64,000 nt of DNA from assembly GCF_008831285.2 (NCBI RefSeq), contig NC_045141.1, positions 7,181,353 through 7,245,352 of the forward strand, read 5' to 3'. Of this stretch, positions 45,799-57,380 are shown in pieces (the stretch's first letter is position 1; each line of letters opens with the position of its first letter). The notes under the pieces were generated by a model that had not been told where the DNA came from, searched no databases, and saw only the letters and a program-made list of their open reading frames with translations. This DNA comes from Nymphaea colorata. Lineage: Eukaryota; Streptophyta; Magnoliopsida; Nymphaeales; Nymphaeaceae. The translations under genes were made by a program, and so were the position numbers.

Positions 45799-46240
45799 CA
45801 CAACAAGCAGATGTTGATGTTTTCATTCGATGATACTATTTCTTTGTGGTCTATGCACAACTATGCTTATTGATAACTTCATGATAAACAAAAAAATATT
45901 GAAGCTCTTGACTAAAAAATTTAGTCTTGTTATCTCATCCTATTTTGAAAATGTTTGTTTGTAATTGTTAACAAGTTTGAAGAAATTGTTGAGTGCAATT
46001 TTGGTTTCGAATTTGCGTTTCATTAGAAACATCCATGTTGATGATGGAACCATCCACAATACTCATAAAGTAGTGTGCTCCCATTAATGACGTGAGAGTA
46101 AGACCCCCACAAATTGAGATGAATAAGTTGAAAGGGAACATCAGTTGATATGTTGCCAGAAGCACATATTGATTTGGTGTGCTTTGAAATAGCACAAAAC
46201 TTCACCATTTCTTTCACTAAATTGCAAAGTTCGATTGAAA
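45799..46240 (-). pseudogene. Copia F2 integrase fragment
   Basis: On the minus strand: AISKHTKSICASGN, PFQLIHLNLWGSY.HVINGS, then MKRKFETKIALNNFFKLVNN, and the catalytic-Glu region, IE.KHQHLL.VVR, at about 45799-45835. It ends abruptly at the join with chromovirus G. It is the paralogue of F1 (33770-33999 plus 43722-43913) and preserves the uninterrupted LARD target site. Confidence 0.8.
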
Positions 46241-46470
46241 TAAGAAAAGACCATGTCCCTAGAACTTGAGGGAGGACCTAACCTACTATGCCCATTATTA
46301 TAGTTGGGAAAAACAAAAGAGATATTTGGACTGATGTGGTCTCACTTGATTTCTAAAGTCATACGAGCCATCCTTGAGTTTACCCAAGCCAATCTTCATG
46401 TTTGCTTATGGGTTTTGCAGAAATAATTTGCTGATTCAGATATTAGAGCACCGCATGATGTTTTGGAAGG

Positions 46471-47760
46471 TCAACTAACAGAAATCAGATTTTGATTGAA
46501 GTTTAAAAGAAAGTAAACACTCTTGAGAGTTATAAAAGTTGTAGGAACAACATCCGCTTGGTGGGTTGCATAAGCAAGAGCATTATCTGGAAGACAAATT
46601 GGAAAGAATTGCATATGTTTGATGAATGTGATCAAGGTCCATAGACAGCAAGTCATGTGATAACTTACTCCACTATCGTTGATCCATTCATTACCTTGAA
46701 CTGAGGACATGCAAGAAAAATATGTTTGAGAAGTAGATGATTTTTTTTAGTGAGCTGAATCAATTGGTAATACTCATCAATAGTGAAGGCGGGTTGAGCA
46801 TTGCTGCTGTTGTCTTTAACCATTTGTAGATGATATTACAACACTGTTGAAAAAGGAACTTATGCGTTACCATTGGTAGATGATGTTACTACATTATTGG
46901 CAGAGGAACCAATTCTTTATCATTGATAGATGATGTTACAACACTATTGACCGAGGAACTGAACAAGATACTTGAGGCAGCATTCTGATTATTGTGTCTG
47001 TGTTCACTTTTCTTCATAGATTTTGACTTGGTTCCACTTTGATCAGGATGGTTGTGAAGTTTGAAGCAGCTGTCATGGTTAGGCATGTTCATTTGGCAAT
47101 TGGTACAAAACAACTAGTCTTTCCTATCTGTTCTACCCTTAACAATTTCTGACATCAGATTTCATTGCAGAAAGACCAACATGCTCTGATGATGGAGTTA
47201 CCTAGCCTCACTGTTCTTCTTCTTGAAGAACCAGTGCATGTGTTCTCTAAATTGACAGTAATGGATCGATTAATAATATATTCCCTCTTATGGCATTGTA
47301 TGTGTCATTCGGAACCATTAAGAATTGCACCACTCCATCCTCCGGCTAAAACTTAGAAAAAAGTTTCATGGCTTGACAAGTACATGTAGGCACAAAATCA
47401 TATGAGGAAAGTCCATACCAATATGCTTTAAGCTTGGTTTGACAAGCAGAAATCCATATAGAATCTTGAACATGCAGAAGCAATTTTGGTCTAAACTAAG
47501 TGTGGCGCCATGCCTTGTAAATCATTCATGCAAATCCAACCAAACCTCTCTGGTAGTATTTGCATAAGCTATGTCACGATTACTAACGATGAGAGGACCA
47601 TACTGCTGCATTTGAACTAGAGGACAAGCTCTGGAAATGAGGTATCTGGAGCGTGCAACAATCCATCTGTGAAGTTGATCTTATTTTTTTTGCAGCCAAT
47701 GCCATTAACTACGACCTACTCCACTAGCCATAACTATCGTCATGGAGAGGATGATTCACC
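46471..47760 (-). pseudogene. Copia F2 gag, zinc knuckle and protease
   Basis: On the minus strand the gag phrases SSMVLSSLV, RDIAYANTTREVWLDLHE (about 47540-47600) and LSLDQNCFCMFKIL come first, then a knuckle-like FCTNCQMNMPNHDSCFKLHNHPD (47045-47113). The protease follows as EWINDSGVSYHMT (46640-46690; DSG retained, family: W.IDSGASDHMT), then QNLISVS near 46480. Stops break every section. Together with 45799-46240 it forms one truncated copia copy lacking RT. Confidence 0.8.
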
Positions 47761-47932
47761 AACAGGGCACCCGGTGCTACAACTATCATGGATTTGAGAT
47801 GTTTGTGCTGAAACTGTAAGCCTGGGAGTCTGATCCTTACGAGCTTGAGTTCACCAACAGATGAGTTTGGAGCTGCTGATGGATGGGCATTGATCGGAAA
47901 CTTGAAGACATCATATTGGAGTATAACCTACA

Positions 47933-47944
47933 GCTTTGATAACA
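47933..47944 (-). promoter_or_regulatory. Primer-binding site of copia F2
   Basis: On the minus strand, TGTTATCAAAGC, close to the TGGTATCA[GA]AGC tRNA-Met site, lies upstream of gag and next to a TTATACCA LTR end. Confidence 0.5.
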
Positions 47945-48300
47945 TGGTATAATCAGCACATAACTGATATGTGGTTAATTACAGAGCAGAACAGAACACA
48001 ACACAACACAACACAACAAGGAAGTGAGCGATCGATAATCTGCAGGCAGCAGAGGAAATGCTTTTCAACATGGGAATTGCAGACTTTATGCTAGCTAATT
48101 AAGAAACTAGAAAAATCGAAAGAATCTGATGGAAATACTTATTTGCCCTTTACAAAATAATTATGAACATTAATGCAACATTTATATCCTGATCTGCTGA
48201 AAACTCAATCTGGAAGCGGTTTTTGATCTTTCGAGAACAATCTGATACACCCTGATATACAGGTCATGACAATCTGATTGCGTGATGATTTTCTGGAGAC
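47945..48300 (-). mobile_element. Copia F2 5' LTR (outer end not found)
   Basis: The inner end is set by the primer site. The outer end could not be identified; 48300 is a nominal limit before the promoter region of the host gene. An 'aacacaac' short repeat is at 47994-48018. Confidence 0.4.
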
Positions 48301-48428
48301 TTCTTCTATTTTACCTGGTTTCCAAACACTTGCTTAAAAGCTGTTCACCCATTTCTGTTTGAAAGTATGCTTTGACCATATATGACTGATGTGGCATAAG
48401 TGCCATCCTGTTCGCGCGCGTCTTAGAC

Positions 48429-48447
48429 AGAGAGAGAGAGAGAGAGA
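48429..48447 (+). repeat. (AG)n microsatellite
   Basis: An AG/CT run of about 19 bp lies roughly 350 bp upstream of the host gene start. CT/GA runs are frequent in plant promoters and 5' leaders; a role here is not shown. Confidence 0.8.
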
Positions 48448-48797
48448 TATCTATCGCTTGAGGATCGAATGCACACGTGTTGGCTTGATGCAATAATAGA
48501 AGGAAATTCAAATACTGTGGGGACAGCTTCCAGTGTCACCTTGGATTCTTTCCATAAACCTTTGGCTTTTGCATTTCAATTATCTTATGTGTCTGTTAGC
48601 CTTTCGGCCACTTGCTCATATAAATGTGATAAAAGGGTATCAGTGATCGTTGCCCTCACTAAGGTACCAACATTGGGTAGTGATTCTAGTTCTTTCTCTT
48701 GCCATCTCATCCTCACTTCGTAAGACTGAATCTGCTATTCCTTTCTAAGTTTATTCGATCCATCACTTCTGATGCCACTGCTAAGAAGCTTTCGAGT

Positions 48798-51726
48798 ATG
48801 ATCGTTTTAATGGCCTGCGATTCAAAACCAGTTGCAACAAGAAGGCTCTGTGACGTTCTGGAGGAAGAGCAAGAGCCGTGTATGCTCGACGTCGCCACAT
48901 TTCAGCATAATCATTCTAGCAAAAGCAAGGACTTCTGCAATAATGGGAGAAGGACGTGGTTGTCTTCGCCTATATCAAACAAGGAGCAGGAGAAGAAGAG
49001 GAGGATGTCTCATCAATCTGCAGTGTGCTCAAGGACTCTCAAATATATGTTAGATCAGTTTGCTTTCCCTTGCAAGATTCATGGTACTCAGACGCTGCAC
49101 ATCAAAGGTCACCAAGAAGTTAAAAAAAGGCATTCAGTCAGACAATGCGGTGGAATGTCATCTTGTAGAATCAGCAGATACTTTGATCCATTTTGCAAGA
49201 GAGATATGACAGACCATTATTCTGTCTCATCTTGTTCAGACCCTATCAAGGCATTGAACCTCTCCGATACTGTCACTGAGAAAGAGGTAAGATCCTCAAG
49301 AAACAGATCTCTCTCTCTCTGTCGATGCCATTAACCGTACGTGCGTTTTAGCAGGTAAAGGAAGACAACGCGCAGGTAAGCCATATGTCTGTCCGGGAGA
49401 TACCAATAGGAGAAACTTTTCCAACCGACAACTTCAGTGAGTTTTTCTTTCGAAAACAGCTGCTCTCATTATTTTCCTCATGCTTGATTCTCAAACGGTC
49501 TGCAAGCACAAAGTCCCAAGATATAATACATATATCCAAAAAGGTGTTCTCATTTTCCTGTACGTCCCAATCGAAGCTAAGCCATCGACTCATGAGCTAA
49601 AGTTATAATCACACTAGATGCTATTTACAGTGGTTCTTTTCCTTTGTATAAAGTTAGCTATAGCAATTACATATGAACCTAGTTTATTCTGGCCTCTTTC
49701 AAGTAAGAAGAGATTGAAACAAAATCCTTTCTTTAGTTTATTTAAGATGCTTGACAATAATGAATCTTTTGTCTGTTTCTGTGTGTCAAGGTGCATAAGT
49801 TTCTGAGGGATCATTGACTAGTAAAACATGGTGAAATTGATAAGAGCGTGAAGGAATTTTGGCCATGGCTGGGATCCCTTAAGAAAATTGTCTTAAACTA
49901 GGAAGTCAATTTTTACGAACCGTAAAAATTGTAGAATCATAAAAATCTAGGAGTTACGGCTTTGGCTTGTAAACCACTCAATAAATCTATGGAGGCATGT
50001 TCTGGAGCTCATTGAACCAAACTTTTAACACTTAATTACCAGGAAATATATGTTCAGTTTATTTTTGTCTTTTTGTAAATTGGAATGAGCCCTGACCGCC
50101 AAGCTTTACCAGGGCATAGAAAAAGCTCAGACAATAAAATAACTGGGCCAGGACCCCAAGGGGTTCTAGCGCACTAGGCGATAAGGTGGTCAACCTCCCA
50201 AAAGGACTTGTATTCAAATCCTGGAGTGATTACTTTCAGGTCCTAGTGCACTCCTCTTCTAAACCGTAGTAGGTCCTGAAGCATGAACTAATGACCCTTA
50301 AAAAAAAGCAAAGAAAAAATAGCTGGGAACTACATGTGTGTGTTAAACTTTGTTGCAGCTACAATTGCATTTTCTCATGTAGTGAATCGGCAATTGTCAG
50401 CAGATAGGAAAGTCAAGGGAACCTACATGAAATATTGAATAACTTTAATTTCGAAAAATCAATGGGGACCAGGCCCCTTCCTCCATCCCTAGCTTTTATT
50501 TTCTTCATCAGCTAACAAATGTGATTTCTAAGAGGGCGTGGTAAACAGAATATTGCGTTGTTGGAACACATTCGCAAAACAAATTTTCCAAAAATTCCAT
50601 GTTCTTATTCAAAAGAAATGATGATTAGGAATGTTTTCATGTTCAACAATTAAGCCTTGGACATAAGCGCACCATGTTGCAAAACATAAGAGCAGATTGT
50701 GCTTGAAACAATGACTTTAGGGTCATGTTCTAAACATAATGTTCTTTGTATCAGGCGCCTTATAAAAGGCCGATGAGTTATGTATTTGGGCGCACATAAT
50801 GGAGCTGTTATATTAACAGGCTCATTAGAGAAAGCCATGGTGGACAACTCTTCTTCATTCAAGGCTCATCTACACGTAATGATGTTGCTCACCAAGTCCC
50901 TTATGTCATTGCGTACAAGCTTTGTAACCAAAAAAAAAAAAAAAAAGGAGTCAAGTTAAAAATTCCAACTTTAATCTACCAGCAGCATTCACCAAATATG
51001 GTGGGCACGTAAGACAAAAGATTTGGTGGCGGTTTTGTCCATAGGGCAACATCAAAACAGAACATGTCAATCATTGCACTACAAATCTGTCAAGTTGGAC
51101 ACCCAAGAAAATAGTGGTCTGTCTTCGAATAACACTTGAATATATTAGCTGTAAAAGCTGATTTTTTTTACATTCGCTTGACTATAGAATCAGAGGGACA
51201 CCGGCAATCAGATGTAAGCCTGAAGCTCCTTTGCAGAGTTGCAGATGACTCCTGGTTCTTTTGGTCACTATGGGAGCAAGTAGTGCAGGCAATTAAACAA
51301 AAGCAGGGTCTTAAGGACTCGAAACTACAAGAGACCTTTGGTTATTATTCATTATCTCAGTGCTTCAAGACTAAGCAACTAGTGTGCAATAGCAGGCAGC
51401 TTCTCTTTGATTATGTGAAGGAGGTAGCAAAGACCGCAGCAAGGTCAGGAAGAATAAGCGCCTGGACTTGTTGGCAATGCATGTTTCAGCAGCAATTAGG
51501 GCCACAACAACATGTGAAATCCACGTGTCAGCAGATCTGCTCTTGGGGAAGAAGCGCAGATGACATACAAGAAGCATCTAAACTGATAGAATCAGACCTC
51601 TCAAGAAATGAGTTCTCCCATCTCAGCAAGCATGAAACATATAGAGTTGTACGTAAGATAGAAGCTGCAATTATTTCTGGCATCATTGATGAGATAGTTT
51701 CAGATTTACTATGTCTACCAACATGA
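48798..51726 (+). CDS. DUF4378-domain protein (host gene, three exons)
   Basis: Proposed exons: 48798-49286, 49355-49436 and 51188-51726, giving 369 residues. Splice sites fit: donor GTAAGA with acceptor TTTTAGCAG, donor GTGAGT with acceptor CTATAG. Phases match at both joins (0 and 1). The second in-frame ATG, at 48810, gives MACDSKPVATRRL and may be the true start. The N-terminus has RLCDVLEEEQEPCML, similar to the LLEEQQEPF.L motif of plant DUF4378 proteins. Exon 2 adds the conserved patch QVSHMSVREIP. Exon 3 ends in the DUF4378 region: SRQLLFDYVKEV, then ADDIQEASKLIESDL and IEAAIISGIIDEIVSDLL. The family includes TRM/LONGIFOLIA-type proteins, but this short member cannot be assigned to them. 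The biochemical role is unknown. It is the only convincing host gene here; copia F2 lies upstream. Confidence 0.8.
49437..51187 (+). other. Second intron of the DUF4378 gene
   Basis: A 1751-bp intron, GT-AG, AT-rich, with an 18-base poly-A run near 50929. ORFs inside (49618-49806 plus, 50650-50862 minus) have no recognised content and are treated as chance. Confidence 0.65.
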
Positions 51727-52874
51727 AGATGTACCTCATCTAATAATTATTCTACATGTTCTACTGTCTTTTTTCTAAACTTGGACCAGAGTTACACTAG
51801 CAAGTTGTGGGTGTTGGGAGTCTAAACACGTTCGACCTATCACAATGCTTTCTGTTACTGTGTGTGGGGCATTTTAGTCTTTGCAAAAAGATAATTTTTT
51901 CCCTTTCCACTTTTGTCCTTGTAGGAGGGTACTTTTAATAACTTTTTTGTCAAAGGCATTTTCGTCATTTCAAGCACACGACACTTGCCTTGTGTCCGGA
52001 GCCAGAATATTCATACAGTTGTGGAGTAATACGCATATGATGGTTAAGAAGCGTTGAAGGCAAGTTGATTCATGATTTAAAAGCCACAATATAATTCCTA
52101 CTGCTCGCAGGGGAAAGCCGGGGGTATATATATATATATATATATATATACTTTGCAGGGGGGTGTGGAATCTCTCTTTAAAGAGTTCCAATCTCGGGAA
52201 ATGGGAAGAGGATATATAGTTCCATAGTTCACCTCTAGTACTGGACCATTCCGCCTACTACTTTGTCCAGTAACCTGCAAAAACAAAAACTACCAACAAA
52301 ACAAGAGAAAGCTATCACTGGTGAATGCAGAAGTATCCAAAGGAAAGCCCGTTGGACTCCATGTATTGTCAACTAATTTGTTCATGTGGATTGTGTACGA
52401 TGATATATGTCTAGTCATCTAGAAGTACCTTAGTTTCCACCCATCGCACATGGTTCTGTGATTTGAATCTCCTCTAAGATCCACAGATCATGCCACCCAA
52501 ATTTGTGCACCAAATGTGCTGTCGGCATGTAGATTGATGCATACTGTTGAGAAAAATATAAAAGTAGAAATATTATGAAAAATATCCAATGAGTATATCG
52601 TATGTATGAGCGAGAAAGCTAACATATTTAAGTAGGAAAGATGAAATGGTTATGAAACCTGGTTCACAAGTTGGATTTTCATGATGTTTTAAACATATAA
52701 TTTGGGACCTTCAAATCTATTTATATGATTACATTTATTCAAAGTGACTAAATCTATTGGATACACTACAGATCTACAAATGTGTGTTGTGTTTGATTCT
52801 TTGAATATGATGTTTTGGGTGTCGTCTAGCTCTTTTTAGCCACTTGAAGTTGCTGTCGATAAATTTAACTGTCA
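51727..52874. other. 3' flank of the host gene, no further gene recognised
   Basis: It holds the probable 3' UTR of the DUF4378 gene, a (TA)13 microsatellite at 52125-52150, and AT-rich sequence. Minus-strand ORFs that run through the TA repeat are chance. Confidence 0.4.
52125..52150 (+). repeat. (TA)13 microsatellite
   Basis: Uninterrupted TA dinucleotides, 26 bp. Confidence 0.95.
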
Positions 52875-55800
52875 TGTCACACCCCAACTCTTTGACCCAC
52901 AAATATTTTCTTTTTTTTGTTAAAACATAAACGTTGAGGTGCGACGACACAACAATTCAAAAGGAAATGAGCCATGCCATTCAAATCCATGGGGCAAACT
53001 TTTCATTATATAATCAATTTCGTTCATACAAAATTACTTCACATTTCTCAATAAACAAGACGTGTCGACACTACAATTGACCCAAAACGTTCCCAGTATG
53101 ATGTGAGTAGCGCATCTGATCAACCTGCTGCCCCGAGTCCACAAAAAAACCTGAAAAATAAAACAACAGAAGGCTTAGCCTTCACAGTATGACAACAAGC
53201 CAGATAAATCCCTAACCCTCTAAGGTAAGGGCTCAAATATGAGGTATAACAAATATGAAAGCAAATCACTATAATGTTGTGATAGGGCATGTGGTCTCAC
53301 GACTTATCATGGAAGCCCCTCACATACACCATGACATGTAAATGCCACTTGATGGTCACGATAACACATTTACAAATCACAAGCAACTCATGCATATACA
53401 TATCATTCTCATTCACTTCATCCACATTCTTTTCATTTACATTAACTTTATTGAAATGACAGTTCCTTTGGATGCAAACACAGGTACGTGCACACTGCAA
53501 GCGTCCTACAGTCGGGAGACAACCCCCGTGGTGGCAAGAAAAAATATGAATCTATTCACGCTGCAGCGATAGAGCACTCATTCATGGATGTGTGAATTCC
53601 AAGGAAAGATACTCAGCCTTTCTTATGACACTCAGTTTGGAAAGGTAGGAGCCCAATGCTCCAAGAACATCACACAACAATACCCTGGGGCGCCTACGCT
53701 CCGAAAAGGCTAGACCAGTGGCGAAGGCAGGATAACTCTCAAACACATTGCCACAACCCATTGGCCTCTCATCTCTTATTCTTTCTTACTTATCATTATC
53801 AAAGCACATTCACCAAATGACCGGCTAGCTCATGAGGTTGGTTCACTCCACGAGTGCACCCATACCTTCAAATGCCTCCACACGACGGGTACAACTACCC
53901 TTCAATTTCATTCATTGTATTGTGTCCACGCCACTGCATACGAAACATTACAACATTTACATCACTCAACACATCAATCATGTCTTTCAAAACTTAGCTA
54001 AACTATGGAAAGTAGTCTCGATCCATGATTGGCTCATAGCTGTCCTATGCAGTTATCATTTTAGGATGCTTTCTAATGTACGATTCAGGTTGAGGAGATA
54101 CTCGACTCGATATCCCCACCTCATCTGTCCTAAACAGTTATCATTTCTAGCATGCACATGCAATTGCATAGTAATTTTCAAAACAAGACTTATAGACAAT
54201 TTCAACAAAACTTATTTCACAACAAATCAATCACATGCATACATTCACTCCATCAGATTACGACCATTCAATCACATCACAATCATAGGATCCAACGATC
54301 CTAAAAACACACATCCCAAAAGTTGGTCATAGGCAGGGATTTGCCTGGAATGCCACCATACCTGTCGTGCGTTGCCAAAATTACCCTTAATGCCTCGAGC
54401 TTCAAATTGCGTTGCTCAAGGTCTACTTAACGTGCCCAGTGTACCTGCAAACATAAGCAAGTGATAAATTCTCTACTCATTCAGTTTTATAATTTATACA
54501 AGTATAAAATACAATCATTGAGGTATAGGTGTCAATGGGTAGTGTCGGCCCACAAAACCCTCAAATAGGCCTCTTCCTAACTCTTTGAGGTTGTCACCAA
54601 ACGATTATAACTCAAAACTTGGATTCGACTTATCACATGTACATTTCTCACTTGCTTTTCAAGTTGAAGGGTCAACCACGCAATTAGGCTTCCCAACACA
54701 TGGCGCATATGCACAACAGTAGAAGCACATTTACTGAGCTCGCTAAAACGGTTCTAAACCTTCCCAACATCATCAGAATCTCTATCATGTTTCAAAATTG
54801 CTTCGAAACTCAACTCATCATGCTAAAAAGATAGATATACACGTGGATCCTCGTCCTTCTCAAAATAGTCCTAAACTTTTCCCAAAATAGCAACATCGCT
54901 AGTATGCATTTTAAATCATCAAATCTTTAGTCTAGCATGCTCAATCATTAGTTATACATGCACTAACATAAAATATTAAATAATTTAGGCTCGATTAGGC
55001 GTCGCTCACCCCAATCTTAGTGTCCAAACTGTTGCAATGTTCCCGGCAGCCACCTCAAATGTTCAATTGATCCTCAACGACTAAAATTAACTGTTGTTGT
55101 CACCTCTTAAGCCTTCAACTCGCTGCTATAAGGGGAATGATGCGTCCCCAAGCTGCAATCCAACCCAATAAGAGTAAGGAGGTGAAAATAGTGAAAGAGC
55201 ATTAAAAAGGAGGGTATGCCAAGAGAAAAAGACATTCGACTATGAGATAGGTTGTTCGGTTGAGGGAGATAGGACAGGAGCGAGCAAGAGAGAGTGTGCA
55301 GAGAGGGAGAGAGCTTGGTTGGGGGAAAGGAAAAAAAAAATAATGCGTGCGGCTGGCGGTGGAGAAGGGAAATGAAGAGAGATGGGAGAGGGTTACATAG
55401 GAGGGTGAACGTGCGAGTGAGAGGGAGAAGACTCAGTCAATGGGGAAAAAACAGGTAATGGGGAGAAGGAGTGAGAGAAAGTGCAGACAAAAGGGGGAAA
55501 AGAGGAGGCGGACAAAGGGAGCGAGAAAGGAGGAAACAAGAGATGGGGAGTGAGAGCTCGAGCAAAGAGAAAGAGAGTGTGGGTAGAGAGAGATGCAAAG
55601 TGAGAAGGGGGCTGCGAGTGGGAGCAACAACACACAGGAGAGTGAGAGATTGAGGGAGAGGGGGAGGGGGAGTGCCGACTGAGAGAGTTTGGGCAAAGGG
55701 GAGAGCATGGACTGGGAGTGGGCACTAACAGAGAAATCGGGACTGAGGGAGAGGCGATGGAACAGCGAGAGAGGGAGGAGGAGAAGAAGAAGAAAGAAGG

Positions 55801-56070
55801 GAGAGGAAGAGGCAGAGAGAGGTCGAGAGGGCTTAACAGAGCGTCGCCGCCCTTCCTCTATTGGCCCAAGCACCGCCGCCGCCAGATCCTCCATCGTTGG
55901 CTGTTCCTCCTACCTCCTGTTTCTTCTTTGTGATGCAGTAGAGGAAGGAACGAAGAGGAAGACAAGGGGAAAGAGGGGTCGATGTCGGGCTCCTTCACCT
56001 GTGGGGCTCGGGTCCGGGTCTGGACCCGCTTCGACCCAACCTGCCCAAAATAAGTAATGTTACAATGCAT
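52875..56070 (+). mobile_element. Putative LTR or other non-coding repeat, unclassified
   Basis: The block starts TGTCACACCCCAACTC, a common start of plant LTRs, and a possible end, GTTACA, lies near 56065. No target duplication was found. The ORF at 53832-54332 (166 codons, plus) has no recognisable domain, and much of it looks like AC-rich non-coding sequence. The last 800 bp are strongly purine-rich on the plus strand. The sequence shows no match by eye to LTRs A, B, C, G or the LARD. Confidence 0.3.
55240..55990 (+). repeat. GA-rich low-complexity tract
   Basis: About 750 bp dominated by GAGAG, GGGAGA and AGAAG words on the plus strand, ending in a short CCGCCGCC stretch near 55876. GC content is clearly above the surroundings. 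It produces long overlapping ORFs on both strands (for example 55393-55894 minus, S/P/L-rich) that look like artefacts. Confidence 0.75.
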
Positions 56071-56689
56071 ATATACTAAGACATTTCAAAACCATTAAAT
56101 AAAGATTGTGAAAAACTTATATGTAAATAAAAATGCATTTATTTGAGTGTCTTAAACTTGTCCAACAAAAAAGTTCTGCTTATACATCTAATTTTCATGA
56201 ATGCTTTTCTATCTTATAGTTTTAGACATTACATGGTCAGATTCAACCTAAAGCATGTTTGACTAGCTCGCAAAGCTAAATGACACAAGCTATTAAGCAT
56301 GCTACCCCTGAGTGTCCTGGTTTTCCGTTTATCATTTTTCTCTACCTAGTATTTTGAATGCATGTTCTAATGGAATGGATATTGTGCAAACCCCCACAGC
56401 TAAGGCATATGAAATTGAGTTTGGCAAGCTGGACAATGGAAAGCTGATTCTTAGGCCGGTTGGGAGGAAAAACACTTGGTTTAGAAGCAAAGAGGAAAGG
56501 TATAGGCATCCCTTAAAGCCTATCAACTTGGAAGTAGTTCTGTCAAGCAAGAGAAGGCAGTACAAGAAAAGGAAAACAAGTAGTGTCAGGTATCTTGAGG
56601 AAGGAGCCATGCAAGAAAGTGAGCTTTGGAGAGATGATAAGGAGAATGAAAAATATTTGGATCAAGAGCTCTAATGGTAAAATGTCGAG

Positions 56690-57380
56690 GCTGAATCACA
56701 AAAATATTCAGTTGGAACATTCGGGAATTGGCCAATTTAGCATCCCAGCAGGAGTTGATTTGCTATTCAGCAAAGGAAACTTAGCATTGGTTTTGTCCTA
56801 GACTCAATGGCCGCTGGAATTGGTAGAATTTTCAAGGTTGACTAAGCTCAAGGAATTGGTAGAATTTTGTGCCACTGGAATGAAAGGGCAATGGTGGTCA
56901 CGAGTTTTGTTTAGGATTATAACTGGACCATTTTATGCCTTTTTTATTAGAAATATGGGAAGATATTTGCAGTTTTTGGGGTTTATTTGCCTCCAAGGTT
57001 GGAAGAAAGACTTGACAACCTGATTCAGCTAGAGGGGATCATTATCAGGATTGATAGGCTTCATTAGGAAGATTGATGGGCTGTGTTGGGAAGATCCAAT
57101 AAAACTAGAGTTGCTTCTTAAGCAATGTCTTGTATTTCCTTCGCCCATTTCATCCACATGTGCAATTGTGATTGAGCATTTTGATAGTAGTACGTAGTTC
57201 ACTTGGTCTAACCATACAAAGGGGCTTGACTCAGTTCAATGAAAGTTAGATTGCTGCTTCAGTAATTCGACATGGGAGGTATGGAGACACTCAAAGTCCA
57301 TAGTTGTGCTAGTTCAAACCATTGCATCCTTGTATACTAGACCATAATGAGTTTTAATAGTGGTAAAGGGAGGAACCTCG
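56690..57380 (+). pseudogene. LINE endonuclease remnant
   Basis: Weak phrases in the order expected for an apurinic endonuclease: FAVFGVYLPPRLEERLD near 56960-57015 and FTWSNHTKGLDSVQ.KLD near 57200-57255 (family: FTWSN.R.G...V..RLDR). Frames are broken throughout. It is placed immediately 5' of the LINE RT, which supports the call. Confidence 0.5.

Noticed and set aside
53832-54332. 166-codon plus-strand ORF
   Set aside because: No recognisable motif and unusual composition; it sits within the unclassified repeat block with no splice or homologue support. Kept only as part of that block.
55393-55894. Overlapping S/P/L-rich ORFs of 110 and 153 codons on the minus strand, and Arg/Glu-rich ones on the plus strand
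   Set aside because: They are products of the GA-rich low-complexity tract; all frames stay open because stop codons are rare in such sequence.
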